Part shown: in pieces, positions 10,729 to 22,600 of the stretch | Position numbering within the stretch: the stretch's first letter is position 1 | How the letters are laid out: each line of letters begins with the position of its first letter | Assembly: GCA_036365455.1 (NCBI GenBank) | Contig: JAWQUS010000032.1 | Coordinates: 11,540,001 to 11,604,000 of the forward strand | Direction: 5' to 3' | Origin: Macrosoma leucophasiata | Taxonomy: Eukaryota > Arthropoda > Insecta > Lepidoptera > Hedylidae | Length of the DNA stretch: 64,000 nt | Notes under the pieces: generated by a model | The model's database searches: none | Seen by the model: only the letters and a program-made list of their open reading frames with translations | What the model was told of the DNA's origin: nothing | Position numbers and translations under genes: made by a program

Positions 10729-11073
10729 CAAAAAAGTTAAATCTTAGTAGCAAAATAAATAAGTGATAATTATTCATATAGCATATTATTCAAGCATAAA
10801 AAACTTATCTAAACCAAAATATCCTAAACGAATCACATGACGCTAATAATAAAGATCCAATAATCGAAAGACCATAAGGTTCCTTTTTACTAAGAACAAA
10901 ATCCTAAAACAAAGTGTAGGTAAGTGGAAAATAAAGTAAATTAATTAAGTAATGTTTTACTACTCGTATTTAAACCGATGTAACCATCAAATACACGTCA
11001 TATAATTCTGACTTAAAAACTGACTTTGCTATTTTGTTTTTAAGTCCAAAATATTCTAAAGACCGGTTGCTCA

Positions 11074-11280
11074 CCTGACAATATGTTGCCTTTGTTATTC
11101 GAGAGATCGGCTGGGCGTGCGTACGGGTGTTCGCTGCAGGTTTCAGCCGGACTGGATGAAGGAAGCTGGGGTCCGGACTCTGGTTGTTTAAAATTGCGCA
11201 TGCGAACTACAAATCGACTTGGTAAAGGTGGAGTTTCGAGAATGAGACTATCGCATTTCGTTGATAACCTACTGCAATTA
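11074..11280 (-). CDS. Weak candidate exon upstream of FABP, minus strand
   Basis: On the minus strand a strong donor (TTGTCAG|GTGAGC) ends at 11074, preceded by a GC-rich segment open in two frames. One frame includes the stretch PESGPQLPSSSPAETCSEHP, which is protein-like in composition. The possible acceptor (ATTGCAG near 11280) is weak. The frame with that composition would end in phase 1, which does not join in frame to the candidate exon at 5814-5911; the second open frame (phase 0) does. The evidence is therefore mixed, and it could be an untranslated exon or chance. Confidence 0.25.
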
Positions 11281-11956
11281 TTATCGTAACAGTGGTTTCA
11301 CACAGCTGACACGAATAAGAAGTTACAGTCTCTGTATTGAAAAAAATATAGTTAAAAAACACGCTTTTAAAACTAATTGAAATAAAAAAATAAAAGTGAA
11401 ACGGTAGTAGGTAATCAATTGAAACATTCATATTATTGTACAAAACACGTGGGGTGCTTGTTGTTGTTTTTTAAACTAAGTATAATTCTTTTTACTTTTT
11501 TGTTATGGGTTTTTTTAGTATGTATTTTATCGAATTGGGTAAGTATTGCATTGATCAATGAGACGTGTGCAAACTGTGAAAAATTTCAAGTAGATGAGAT
11601 TCTAAAAACAGCTGAAAATTTAGCTTTGAGCTACATACATACAACCCAAGCTTAAAAAAGTATGTCATTGATTGCGAATATAACGCGCAAAGTCGAAGTG
11701 GCAAAAATCCAGCTTAATATGAATTTTAACACACCTCGTAACTAATATATTGTGCAATACAAGCGGTGTTTAGAAGGGTTGTTCAGTCACAGGCGTACTT
11801 CACCACTCCTTATTTTATTTGTATAGGATGAATCAAATCCTGACTTACACATTACAGCTCCTGCAACATTTTAAAATCGTCACACTGCTACGTGACTTTT
11901 TTTAATTCGATTCGATTTATGTAACATGAAAATCAGTAATATTTAGTAGTTATGTA

Positions 11957-12062
11957 TGTGTTACTGGTGGTAGAGTTCTAGCGTAGGGACTCGAGGGCGT
12001 AGGCACCACCGCATTACCTTATCTGTCTGTCGCCAAATAGTAGTGTTCAGCACTATCTTCTT
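11957..12062 (+). repeat. 290-bp SINE-like family, 5' fragment
   Basis: TACTGGTGGTAGAGTTCTAG through GGCACCACCGCATTACCTTA to AAATAGTAGTGTTCAGCACT; the remainder is absent. Confidence 0.6.
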
Positions 12063-12097
12063 TTAAAGGTATTAGGCAATGTATTAGGTAGGCATAA

Positions 12098-12268
12098 AGA
12101 CTAATAATGTGGTAAAGTTTGTATCTTTGTTTGTTTGTTTGTAGGGGCTAATCTTCGGAAATACTGAACCGATCATGATTTTCTTTTTACACTCAGAAAG
12201 GCGCTTAAGTTATTATGATAATGTGTAGTTAACATTGCTCCCGTGCGAAGCCGGGGCGGGCCGCTAGT
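12098..12268 (+). repeat. Dispersed repeat ending GCGAAGCCGGGGCGGGCCGCTAGT
   Basis: TTTGTTTGTTTGTTTGTAGG, GGGCTAATCTTCGGAAATAC, then GTGCGAAGCCGGGGCGGGCC and GCTAGTGATA. CG-rich hairpin-like end followed by CTAGT suggests a Helitron-like 3' end. Shared with 61600-61806. Confidence 0.5.
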
Positions 12269-12721
12269 GATAAATATTTAAAATCTCGCTTTTTTTCGCT
12301 TCGTGGGCTTGCAGTCACACTCGTACCTAGTAGGTATATATTAAAAACCAAAAACGAAATTTGGATGTAGGTGTATTGTAAGACTTGTATGATCATTCGA
12401 AAGCAAACATACCTACTTGACTGATTAACAATGGAATAAAGTTAAAAATACTGTATAAATTATAGTAAACATCAACAAAATAACTATTTGTATTACTAAA
12501 GTGGTTATGTACAGTCCGGCACACAGGCGGAATTTTATGTAAATCTAGGTACAGTCAGCAATATTCACCGTGAAATGCATAAAACCTAGTACATTGTGTG
12601 CTTGTTCGCATTTTCATTTCAAAATTCTTGTGTAGAGGCCACACAACTACCGAATTGAATATGTCCTATGAAATGTGAATTAAAACTACAACGTTAACCA
12701 TTAACTGCCCCTGTAGGATTC

Positions 12722-13012
12722 TTTTTTTTTATGTAATGTAAGTGGCAAACAAGCATGCAGTTCACATTGATGTTAAGTGATGACTGCAGCCTATAGACAA
12801 CCACACTTAGACAAAAGTCAAAATGCAGATGCGTTACCACTCCTGAGGCCTAAGGTGTTATGCCTCTGTGCCGGCAATTACAGGGCCGTACATTAATTAG
12901 CACCTGACCGGAACAAGATAGTGCTGAACACTACCATTTAGCGGCAAGTATATTAGGTAATGCGGTGGTGCCTACGCCCGCGAGTTCCGTCACAGGAGCT
13001 CTACCACCAGTA
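12722..13012 (-). repeat. 290-bp SINE-like family copy
   Basis: Full-length copy from a T tract to CTCTACCACCAGTA, about 560 bp upstream of the FABP start codon. Very similar to the copies at 31371 and 59463. Confidence 0.7.
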
Positions 13013-13258
13013 GAAAAAATCTAATTCTAAGGGCGGAGTTCATCATTAAAACATAGTTTAGCTTAAAATTTGGATCCAATGCAACCTTATCACAATTTTC
13101 GTCGGTGAATCCAAATAGTGTTATTGAACCTGTTTAAGAGCGTAAAACGCGTTTTATTACGGAGGTAAAATTGATGCCTAGTGGTTTCAAGAAGCTCTAT
13201 TTATAAGCAGATAGTTATCTTCGGGATTAACCATTTGCATTTGTTATATGCCTAGTTG

Positions 13259-13577
13259 GCCTATTTGCTAACTCACCAAGAGCCAAGAGCAAGAGCCCTC
13301 TAGCCGAGTTAAGCCGTGCGAAGCACAGACCAATAGTCAATAGTGCCAAGCGCCAAGCGCCCCAAGCGACGTCGACGCGTCGACATCGTTTTCCGTCCAT
13401 TCACCTTATTCATTCATTCGGTCTTCACATATTCATGTTCACTCATCACGCCATCATTCTGCGCGACCGAGCGCGAGTTCGGGAGCCCGTTTAGTTCATT
13501 CATTCTAGTTTTAGCCGGTGTAGTGGTAAGACGCGTCTCGTTTACTCTCAAAAGAACTAATTTATATTTAAACAAAA
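13259..13577 (+). promoter_or_regulatory. FABP: FABP proximal promoter and 5' leader region
   Basis: These roughly 320 bases before the FABP start codon are free of recognisable repeats and have more CpG than the flanks (for example GTCGACGCGTCGAC near 13370-13384, a 14-base palindrome). Several TCATTC motifs resembling the insect initiator lie at 13400-13415 and 13488-13505. No convincing TATA box stands at a fixed distance from them, so the transcription start is not assigned. That this is the promoter is inferred from position only; an untranslated first exon further upstream cannot be excluded. Confidence 0.4.
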
Positions 13578-13647
13578 ATGGATTTCCTAGGCAAGAAATA
13601 CAAGATGACCTCGTCCGAGAACTTCGATGAATTCATGAAGGCATTGG
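13578..13647 (+). CDS. FABP: FABP coding exon 1
   Basis: Starts at ATG 13578 in the context AACAAAAATGG, a good insect translation start. It encodes residues 1-23 and the first base of Gly24, and contains the FABP signature with N-F-D (residues 15-17). The donor is G|GTAAGT at 13648 and the intron phase is 1, matching exon 2, which begins GC. A 95-residue open frame that overlaps this exon from 13343 in another frame is a shadow. Confidence 0.95.
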
Positions 13648-16600
13648 GTAAGTTTTTTAGTGTATTTCATCTGATATATTGAGATATTTCTAAGAAAAAA
13701 TCGATGCCGTCCGGCTTTCGTCCGAGCCATGCTCTCTCTGGTTTTTTTGCAATGCTTACCCGCGTTACTGGATTTCTTTGGCATCGTGTGGACTTCGGAA
13801 CAATGACTGGGAAGTATAATTTAGCGAATAAATTAGGTATTTAATATAGTATAATATAGATACAACATTGAACAAAATAGCTTTCAATTCAATATAGTTT
13901 TTCGTGAAGGAAACTTCAGTTACTCCAGAATCGTTCACCGGTTCCGTGAGGTACCTACCTACCTATATCTTTTACATTTATAAAAGCACGAATTAACCTA
14001 CTAAAAATAATAGTAAAGGAGAATGATACTGTTCCATACATTTCTGGGCCCAGGTGTAAACACTGTACAAATTACCTATGTCATTTTTAAATGACAATAA
14101 AATAAATAATATGAAATTCAAGTATTTTTTGAATTACCAGTAATTGAAGTAGGTACAACTATATGATCAAATAAAAGTTGAGTTAGATTTCTAATTATTA
14201 ACTATACCTATTATAAAATGTACCTACTGTGTAATGAGTTAACCAGCAACGATTTTGTAGGCCCGTATCTAGGTACCGTCTCTTTATTCCGCATCTGCTG
14301 CAAGTAAGGGAGTGTTATCGTTATCCGGTTAGAAAATAACTTGTGCGGATTGTGCGCTCCGCAATTTTTGGCACAGCGGAAAAAAAAAAGGTTCTTCAGC
14401 AGTGGAAACATTTAGTTTGATCACAGAGGAGACAATAGGTACCGATTAATGTAGATTATCTATACTCAGTATTATTCACTTGTATAATAAATAATTAGGT
14501 AGGTCTTACAGTGTGTTAACCACTTTTTCTTTAGTTTTATTAGGTACCCAGGTACTTATTCATATTTATCACTTGTCTATTAATCTACATTCTTATTAAT
14601 TTTCCAAATAACCTTGGAATGTACATTTTTTATTTAAAAAATATAATTAAAATGATATAAAGCTATTATAATAATACGTTTTTTTGTAACCAAACTTTTC
14701 TTGCATTTTAATTCCATTTATTATGCAAATGGAATTAAAATGCAAGAAAAAACTCAGATGATGAGTTAAATAATAAGTAGGTACGTACGTAAGTGGATAC
14801 CTAATTAAAGTTTATCTTTCTTTAATAATCAAATAGGTAGGTATAAAAGCAATTTATGTTGTAGTACCTACATTTGATAGTATTTTTAATGCATTGCATT
14901 TTAACGATTATGTATTATAAACTTGGAATAATAATCGTCATATAGGTAACTAGTCTTGTTATTAAATATTATTTATTAACACGGTCCGTATTGTTAGGTA
15001 CAGTCAACGGCAAAAGTAGATGATCAAAATCAGACATTCAATTCAATACCATTATAGTAGGTTATTTGCGTCAAAGAACTTACTGTGGCGACGAAGTGTT
15101 TCTAAAGTATAGGTACGAGACTGTGAAGTGTACCAAATACCTACATATGAGCTAACAGGTACCTATTTGGTACAGTATTTTTACGCAAATTGGGATCATT
15201 AGATAATTATGTAAAAATTGTAAAACCATAGAGCAACTCGGGCCACCGGTCGCGGCGGACCGGAGGGGAGTAGCCATAGCGTTTATTACCGAAACCAAAA
15301 CAGTCTGTGGGTGTGTTATTGCGGGGATAAATGCGTGTGACACACACACATACACACTACAAAAATCGTCTATTATTACGAAACTCACACCTTGACTTTT
15401 ACATTTAAACATCAAGGCGACAGGCATAGGCCCACTTGGGCTTGTTTTCCAGAGGGGAAAGCCTGCATATGGCTACTGCCCTCCGGTCCGCCGCGGCCGG
15501 TGGCCCGTGTTGCTCTACGTGTAAAACCTAGTGTTGCAAAATTAATAATAATGATAATTAATCCAAAGATACCGTTTTACTTTTTGTAAAGACCCAGTGT
15601 AGGGACTCGAGGGCGTAGATACTAGTGATGTAACGATGTATCGGTAGTCAACTTGGCACCTATGGAGTGACTGTAGCACAGCCCATATATATACCGAATC
15701 GAAGGCTTTCTCATAGTTTCACGAACGCTAGACATAGGGGCTGGTTTTACCCTTCTGTCTTCTGTACAACCTGCCGCAGCGTATGAATATAGTCTATGGT
15801 GCTCCTTTACGGAAAGAATAGTGTATAACAATATCAAACAAAAACTTAATCTTCTCTTATACTTTAATCACTCTTTTCATTAATTGTCTACTATTTTGAA
15901 CTTCAAGTAATTTTTCTATTTTCAACCTAGAATAATAATAAACAAAAATGATAACCGCTATAAAACGTATTTTAGATAAATACAAAATACACACTTGGAT
16001 TAATAATTGTCAAACATATTCTTCTCCTAATGTAGTTAAAGTTCTTACAAAAATCTACTTCCATTTAAGACTAAAAAAATATCATCTTATATTGCACTAT
16101 TCAACTCATTATACCTAGCAGATATACGAGTAGGTACATAAAATAAGTCTGTAATATTTCACTAGAAACTGATTTACTCATCTTGAATCATTAAACTCAC
16201 TCTAACCTCAAAGTTAGCCTTAGCACACCGCGGACACTTCGCCAAAATTCCATACAAACGCTTAATTTGGTTTCTATCCATCAGTGACGTGTATTTACAC
16301 GCGCACCTGTGTGCGTAGCACGTACAAAATACCAACCGTCGCCCATAAGAGAGGAAGGGGTTGTGTATGTGTGCAAATCGGGCGGGACGTCGAAGTGTCC
16401 ATTCTATACGTAGTATTATTACATATTCTATGGCCTTAGTAACGCAACTTAGCATCGAATCTGCATTTTGACCTCTTGTTTTTGTTTAGGTAGATGTCTT
16501 TAGGCTGTGACCTAACACTTAACATCCATGTGAACGGTAAGGTTGGATGCCACCTTTTCTAAAAAAAATTACGCGAGACAGAACGCACGTAGGTACTTCT

Positions 16601-19600
16601 ACTTAGTTACTAAAATGGAATTACCTATGCAATATTAACACTTATCTGTGTTTTATTTAGTAGATAGGTGTACTTAATACTGACCATAAACGAGATATCT
16701 ACTAGATACCTATATCACGTAATTTACTTTCTTTATCATGTAGGTACCATAAAACGGCCCAAAATATTTACAAAATCAATAACAGTAGGTGCTTATTGCC
16801 AATGATATTACATTACCTACACACATTGATATACAATAGAAATAGAAATAGAAATAGAATAGAAAATATTTTTATTTCGAATAGATCTTTACAGATACTT
16901 TCAAAACGTCAATAAATCATAAACTACCTAGAGCGAATAACCATTACATATAGTAAAAGCAAAATCATATATTAATAGTTAGTTAAAAATTAAAATTTAA
17001 ACTATTTGGTTAAAACATAATAATCGTAAAATTTTTCAATTCCTTCAATGATAATAAATGAAGAAAAAGAAAAAATCAATGCCTATACAGCACAAAAGCA
17101 TGTCTGATGATTGAATTATATTACATGCTAATAGATAGTCCAAAATTTTTATGAAGAGTTTAAAAAAAACGGTTGTTAGTACTTCTCTGAATTTCTGTAT
17201 CTTCACTTGTTTGAATATGCTATGAGTCTTTTCATGATAAAATACTATCCCCCTTATTCATATAGGTACGTATTTTAGCTAAAGTGTTACTAATCTCTCC
17301 TTTGTCTTTTTTCTAATAATTCTATAGCTTAAACGTATCTAATGTACGTTTATGAATAAGGGGGTAGGTATATGTTTAAAGATAGTCGTAGATAATTTCA
17401 TTTGGTTCTTGAGTTTTACTTAATTTTTTTTTAGAAGTTTTTAAAAACATTAGGAGCGTTGTGAAAACTTTGTTTCGTCAAAATCGGTTAATAAAAATAA
17501 GTAGAGTAGTGATAGAATATTGAAAGGTACCTACGTACCTAGTCCTATATCTCAGTTGTTATGTTGAAAAAACTGTCTTTTCGTCTCAAAGATTAATATT
17601 AATAGACTACGCAACCAATTCAATTATACCTAATAATATGAAAAAACAATTGAATCGTCAGCGTTCCACCGAAACTGAATAAGTTTACATTCAGACACCC
17701 AACACCCCTTCTGTTTCGTCTCTGTATAACTTTACAAATATTTTTAGGGTTCCGTAGGTACCTCAAGAGTAAATAGAAACTGTTATGGAAGGATCACTCT
17801 TGTATCTGTCTGTGCGTCTGTCACGATATTTCAAACATGTAGGCTACTTTTGGGAGATAAAGAAATGTGCTGAAAAAATTTTCAAAGTATAATGTAGAAG
17901 TAAAGGCACCTAATGTGAGGGTTTCAAAGATACGTTTTTAAAATGTTTAAGAAAGTAGTTTTGAAGTTTTTTTAATGGTAAAATTGGATAAAATAAATTG
18001 ACTTCAGGTGGGACTTAAAAAGAAAACATTTCACTCACATGTGCTATTGCGAAAAATTCAACAAAAAATAAAACAAGTTTTGAAGTTATTCAAGTAAATA
18101 GGCGAATATTAATCACCACCCTTCATCTAAGAAACTACTGGGTTTAAAATAAGAGATTTATGCTATTAAGGTATTTAGGTATGATAACATTTAAAATAAG
18201 AGATATAGATACATATATATACCCCCTTATTCATAAACGTATTTTAGCTAAAGTGTTGCAAATCTCTCCTTTGTCTTTTTCCATCCTGCACATTTTACAA
18301 TGCAACTGGCAAAGACAAAGCATTCTATAGCTAAAACGTATCTAATGTACGTTTATGAATAAGGGGGTTAATATTTAATTAATTCTACATAGGAAATCTC
18401 TTAATAGTGCCAGAGACCATAATGTAGTAGGTTTAACCGCGAGTCAGACTCACCCTTGGCCAGTTTTTTGTAAAACTGCAAAACGTAATCAATCAGCACT
18501 CGCACCTAAATTTTATTTTAGTGATGTAATCTGATAACAGTCGTTTCAATTTGTCACAAATATTGACAGACTTTTTGTCAACTAACACGTCTGGTAACCT
18601 TGGCATGAGTCACTGCTATCTAGAAGTGTGAATAACTCCTTTATTGTGTTATTTAACTGAGTTGATAATTAAAATAGAGGTCTCTGGGTACAATTGCTTA
18701 CTATCTACATATTTTTTTATTTTTATTATGGATATGACAATAGAGCTACACCGGAGGGGAGTAGCCATATGCAGGCTTTCCCCTCTGTCAAAGTACAAAT
18801 GGGCCTATACCTGTCGCCTATATGTTTAGTGTGCGTGAAATTGTTTCTGTATTTTGTTAAAGTCAAGTTGTGAGTTTCATAGTAATAGACGATTTTTGTA
18901 CTTGTTTGCATTTCCCCCCGCTACAAATTACAGACTGTTTTGCATCGGCAATAAACGCTATGGCTACTCCCCTCCAGTCCGGCGCGGCCGGTGGCCCGTG
19001 TTGCTCTATGGATGTGAATAACTTAAGATGAGGACTAGACGACCTGGTTAGTCCCGCAGTGTAGGACGAGCACTTAATTCGATGTCTGCACCCGGGACAA
19101 ATATTTGCATCTACTGTATTTGTTTCGGATCTGGGTGTTTGTGTACAAGGAGTGTGTAAAAAGAGCCCTTCAGGTTGGCAGCGCATCCCCATGGCGTTGC
19201 AATACTTCATAGGCGATGGTGACCACATTCGATCAGGTGGCCCGTTTGCATATCTGTCAACATTTAAGCATAAAGGTATGATTACGAATTGCACTACTGG
19301 TCACCATAATATATTCTCTATAGCAGTGATTCACAAAGTGGTCCATATAAACACCCTGGGGTCCATGGGACTCGATGGGGGTCTACGTAGGCGTGAATAA
19401 AATTTGGAAATATGGAAATGTGATATAAATTTAGCAAAGAGACCAGAAAAAAATTGAAAGGGGTCTACAAGAAAAAATAGTTTGGAAACCTCTGCTCTAT
19501 AGGTTTATATTATTATGAGATTACATTCCGAGCTACGCGTCGCGGCAGCAATGCAGTAGAAAATAGAGAAATATGGGTGCTGCGGTGGCAGCACTATTGC

Positions 19601-22600
19601 TTGCAGCGGAGTTCGGAATGGTACCTATCTTAATAGAAATACACTACCTAACACAGCTTCAGACTAGGTATGCCTACCTATGAAACCTATATCGTACCGA
19701 TGTTCACACAACACGAACTCAAAAAGCACATCAGCAGCTGGCAACTTAAATTGGCAATATCATATCGCTATGAGTTCCTGGTGATCTGTAAATTTATACA
19801 GGTTTATCCTATTCGCGGACACCAGCTCTTCATATTTTTGAACGAGTAATGTTCTTTGTTTAATATGAAGAGAAATAAATGAACTAGCATTATGAGTATT
19901 AACTATTATTATTAAATTGCTATAGCGTTACACACATCTGGCGTCTGTACCGTCGAAGACCGATATTGAAAAATGTTTCTTTATCGTTAATTGATTTAAA
20001 CAAGAATAAATTACGCTTGCATCACAAACAAACTGATTATGGTACACTCGCTGATTGATTTCATCATCAGCCTTGATGGGTCGCTATGTTTAACTCCACG
20101 CTTATATTCTTCGGGGTGAATAGGTATGAGTAGGTACCATTCATACTATGCATTCATTGTGTTAGATGCCCTTAGTTCGCCAGTAATGCCGACATTGCCG
20201 TCACTACAATTTTTTTTTGTGCAAATTTGGTTTGTACAAGCCACATTGACGTTTTGGCGCAATAATTGTGGCAGTTTTTCTTGTGTAAACCAAAATTTGC
20301 GCAATAAATACGTAAAGCGTGTTGCCGACATAACGTTTTTTAAATTCATAGGTAACCTAAAAAATTAAATACTTAATAAAAAAATTTAAAACCGGCCAAG
20401 TGCAGATTTTGTGCGCTTGATAACCCACTACCAACCAGTAGTTTCGGTTAGTACCAAATTGGCTGACAGACAGACACATTGCACACTAGGCGGTCTGTGG
20501 CCCCGATGGAGTTTGGGTAATGTCACACACAAAGCTCCTCACCTGTAATTACAAAGATATTATAATATCTTTGTGTAATTATTTCGTACATCCAGATATG
20601 CTGCAAACGTGTTTCAAATTTTTACGTATATTTATGATCTAAAGAATGTACCTATGCTTATCTACTAGGTTGCCTATATTTATTTTGGCTCCTGTATATC
20701 ATAATAATGAGAAAAAACAGCTTATATAAATAAAAAAACAAGAAAAAAAAAATCCGAAAACAAGTATAAAAATACTTGCGGCCATATTTTAATAGGCATC
20801 CTTGTGGCTATATAGATATTGTGTAAATTATAAATTTAATATGCGTAAAAATGAGATCTGCATCATATCTGGATGAACGAAATAATTCTGCAGTGGGATC
20901 CTAACCTAAAACAGACAACACAATGTAACTAGGTAGCCAACTCGATGAATACTTTGTATCGTTAAAATAATTACACAAAAGAAAAATGGAAAGAAAAAAT
21001 TGACTTCAGGCGAGACTCGAACTCGCGGCCACTGGGAATCTAGTCCAGCCGCTCTTCCAACTGAGCTACCGAAGTCTTGCCCGATTTGTCAAATATTTCC
21101 TTCACATTTATTGTATCGAGTCTCGCCTAAAGTCAAATTTTTCTTTCCATTTTTCTTTAAAAATAAATATATTTCACAAGCATGTGTTAATGCGAAATAA
21201 TATAAAACAATTAATTACACAAAGGTGATTAATTAATAATTATTGTAAGATAATAAATAATTATAATAAATCCAATAACTGTAATAATTACTTTTGATAA
21301 AACACGTCTCAGGTCCACTGCCATTGAGATAAAACTGGGTTCAGTGTACCTACCTATTTGCCTATGTAAACAATTTGTTGTATGGAACAACTTAATTACG
21401 TAGTAGTGATTAGAATTAGTGCTTACCTAGGTACTTTTTTATGTATTTAAGGTGGCAAACAAGCATGCAGTTCACATTGATGTTAAGCGATGACGATGCA
21501 GCCTATAGACAGCCATATAAAGACCAGAGGTGTTGAGAAAATGCAGATGCGTTGGCACCCCTGATACCCCAGTTGTTATGTCTCTGTGATAAGTTATAAC
21601 AGGGCCGTACATTTATTAAATATTATTTTAAAAATATTCCTAAAGTTGATATTGGTTAAGACGATCTATTTTTTATTAATTTAGCAAATCATGTTTTTAT
21701 GCTTTAAATTTTTTTCCACTCACTATAGTAAAAAAGCGGCCAAGTGCGAGTCGGACTCCGTAGTATCAAGTCTTTTTAACGAGAGTTTGTAAATAATAAA
21801 GGTACATTGTGAGAATGGAACGTTTTGCGTATGGAGTGCATTATGCGAAACGTACATTATGCGACTGAGCCGTTTTGAGTAGTATAGGTCATAGAGCAAC
21901 ACGGAGGGGAGTAGCCATTTGCAGGCTTTCCCCTCTGTCAAAGTACAAGTCAAGTGGGCCTATGCCTGTCGCCTAGATGTTTTAATGTGTGCGGGAAATC
22001 TGTTTATGTATTTTGTTAAAGTCAAGGTGTGAGTTTCGTAGTAATAGAAGATTTTTGTAGTGTGAGTGTCTGTCACACGTATTTCCCCCCGCAAAAAATG
22101 ACAGACTGTTTTGTATCGGTAATAAACGCTATGGCTCCTCTCCGGTCCGCCGCGACCGGTGGGCCGAGTTGCTCTATGAGTTTATGCAATGTTAGAAAAG
22201 TTGCTAAAAATGCGTAACTATTACTTAACCTTTTAATATTTTTTGTGTTCTGTTATAGAGACATCTACACAAAAACCAGAGGTCAATGCAAATGAGTGGC
22301 CACCCCTGAGACCTAAGTTGTTAGTTGTTATGTCTCTGCGATAGTTACCACGGGGTCATACAAATCTATCTTCTTTCGAAAAAGATTTCACAAGCATCTC
22401 TTAGATTACCTCATATCATACAGATAAACTGTTTGAATCATAAAGATAAAAATGTAAGTTAAAGTTTACCGATAAAAACCTGAGATAAAATATTAAAAGT
22501 CCAACTTTCAAAAGGGTTACTGAACATCAACACGCTGTAATTCATGGCTCTACAGTGACTTATTGTTCTCATAAAATGATGATAATGGATGACTGTTAGT

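Noticed and set aside
13343..13630. A 95-residue + strand frame overlapping FABP exon 1
   Set aside because: It is in a different frame from the clear FABP exon, has no motif, and spans the promoter and leader.
18863..19294. A 143-residue minus-strand frame
   Set aside because: It runs across a CATAGAGCAAC MITE and a tRNA-derived SINE copy; the composition is that of repeats.
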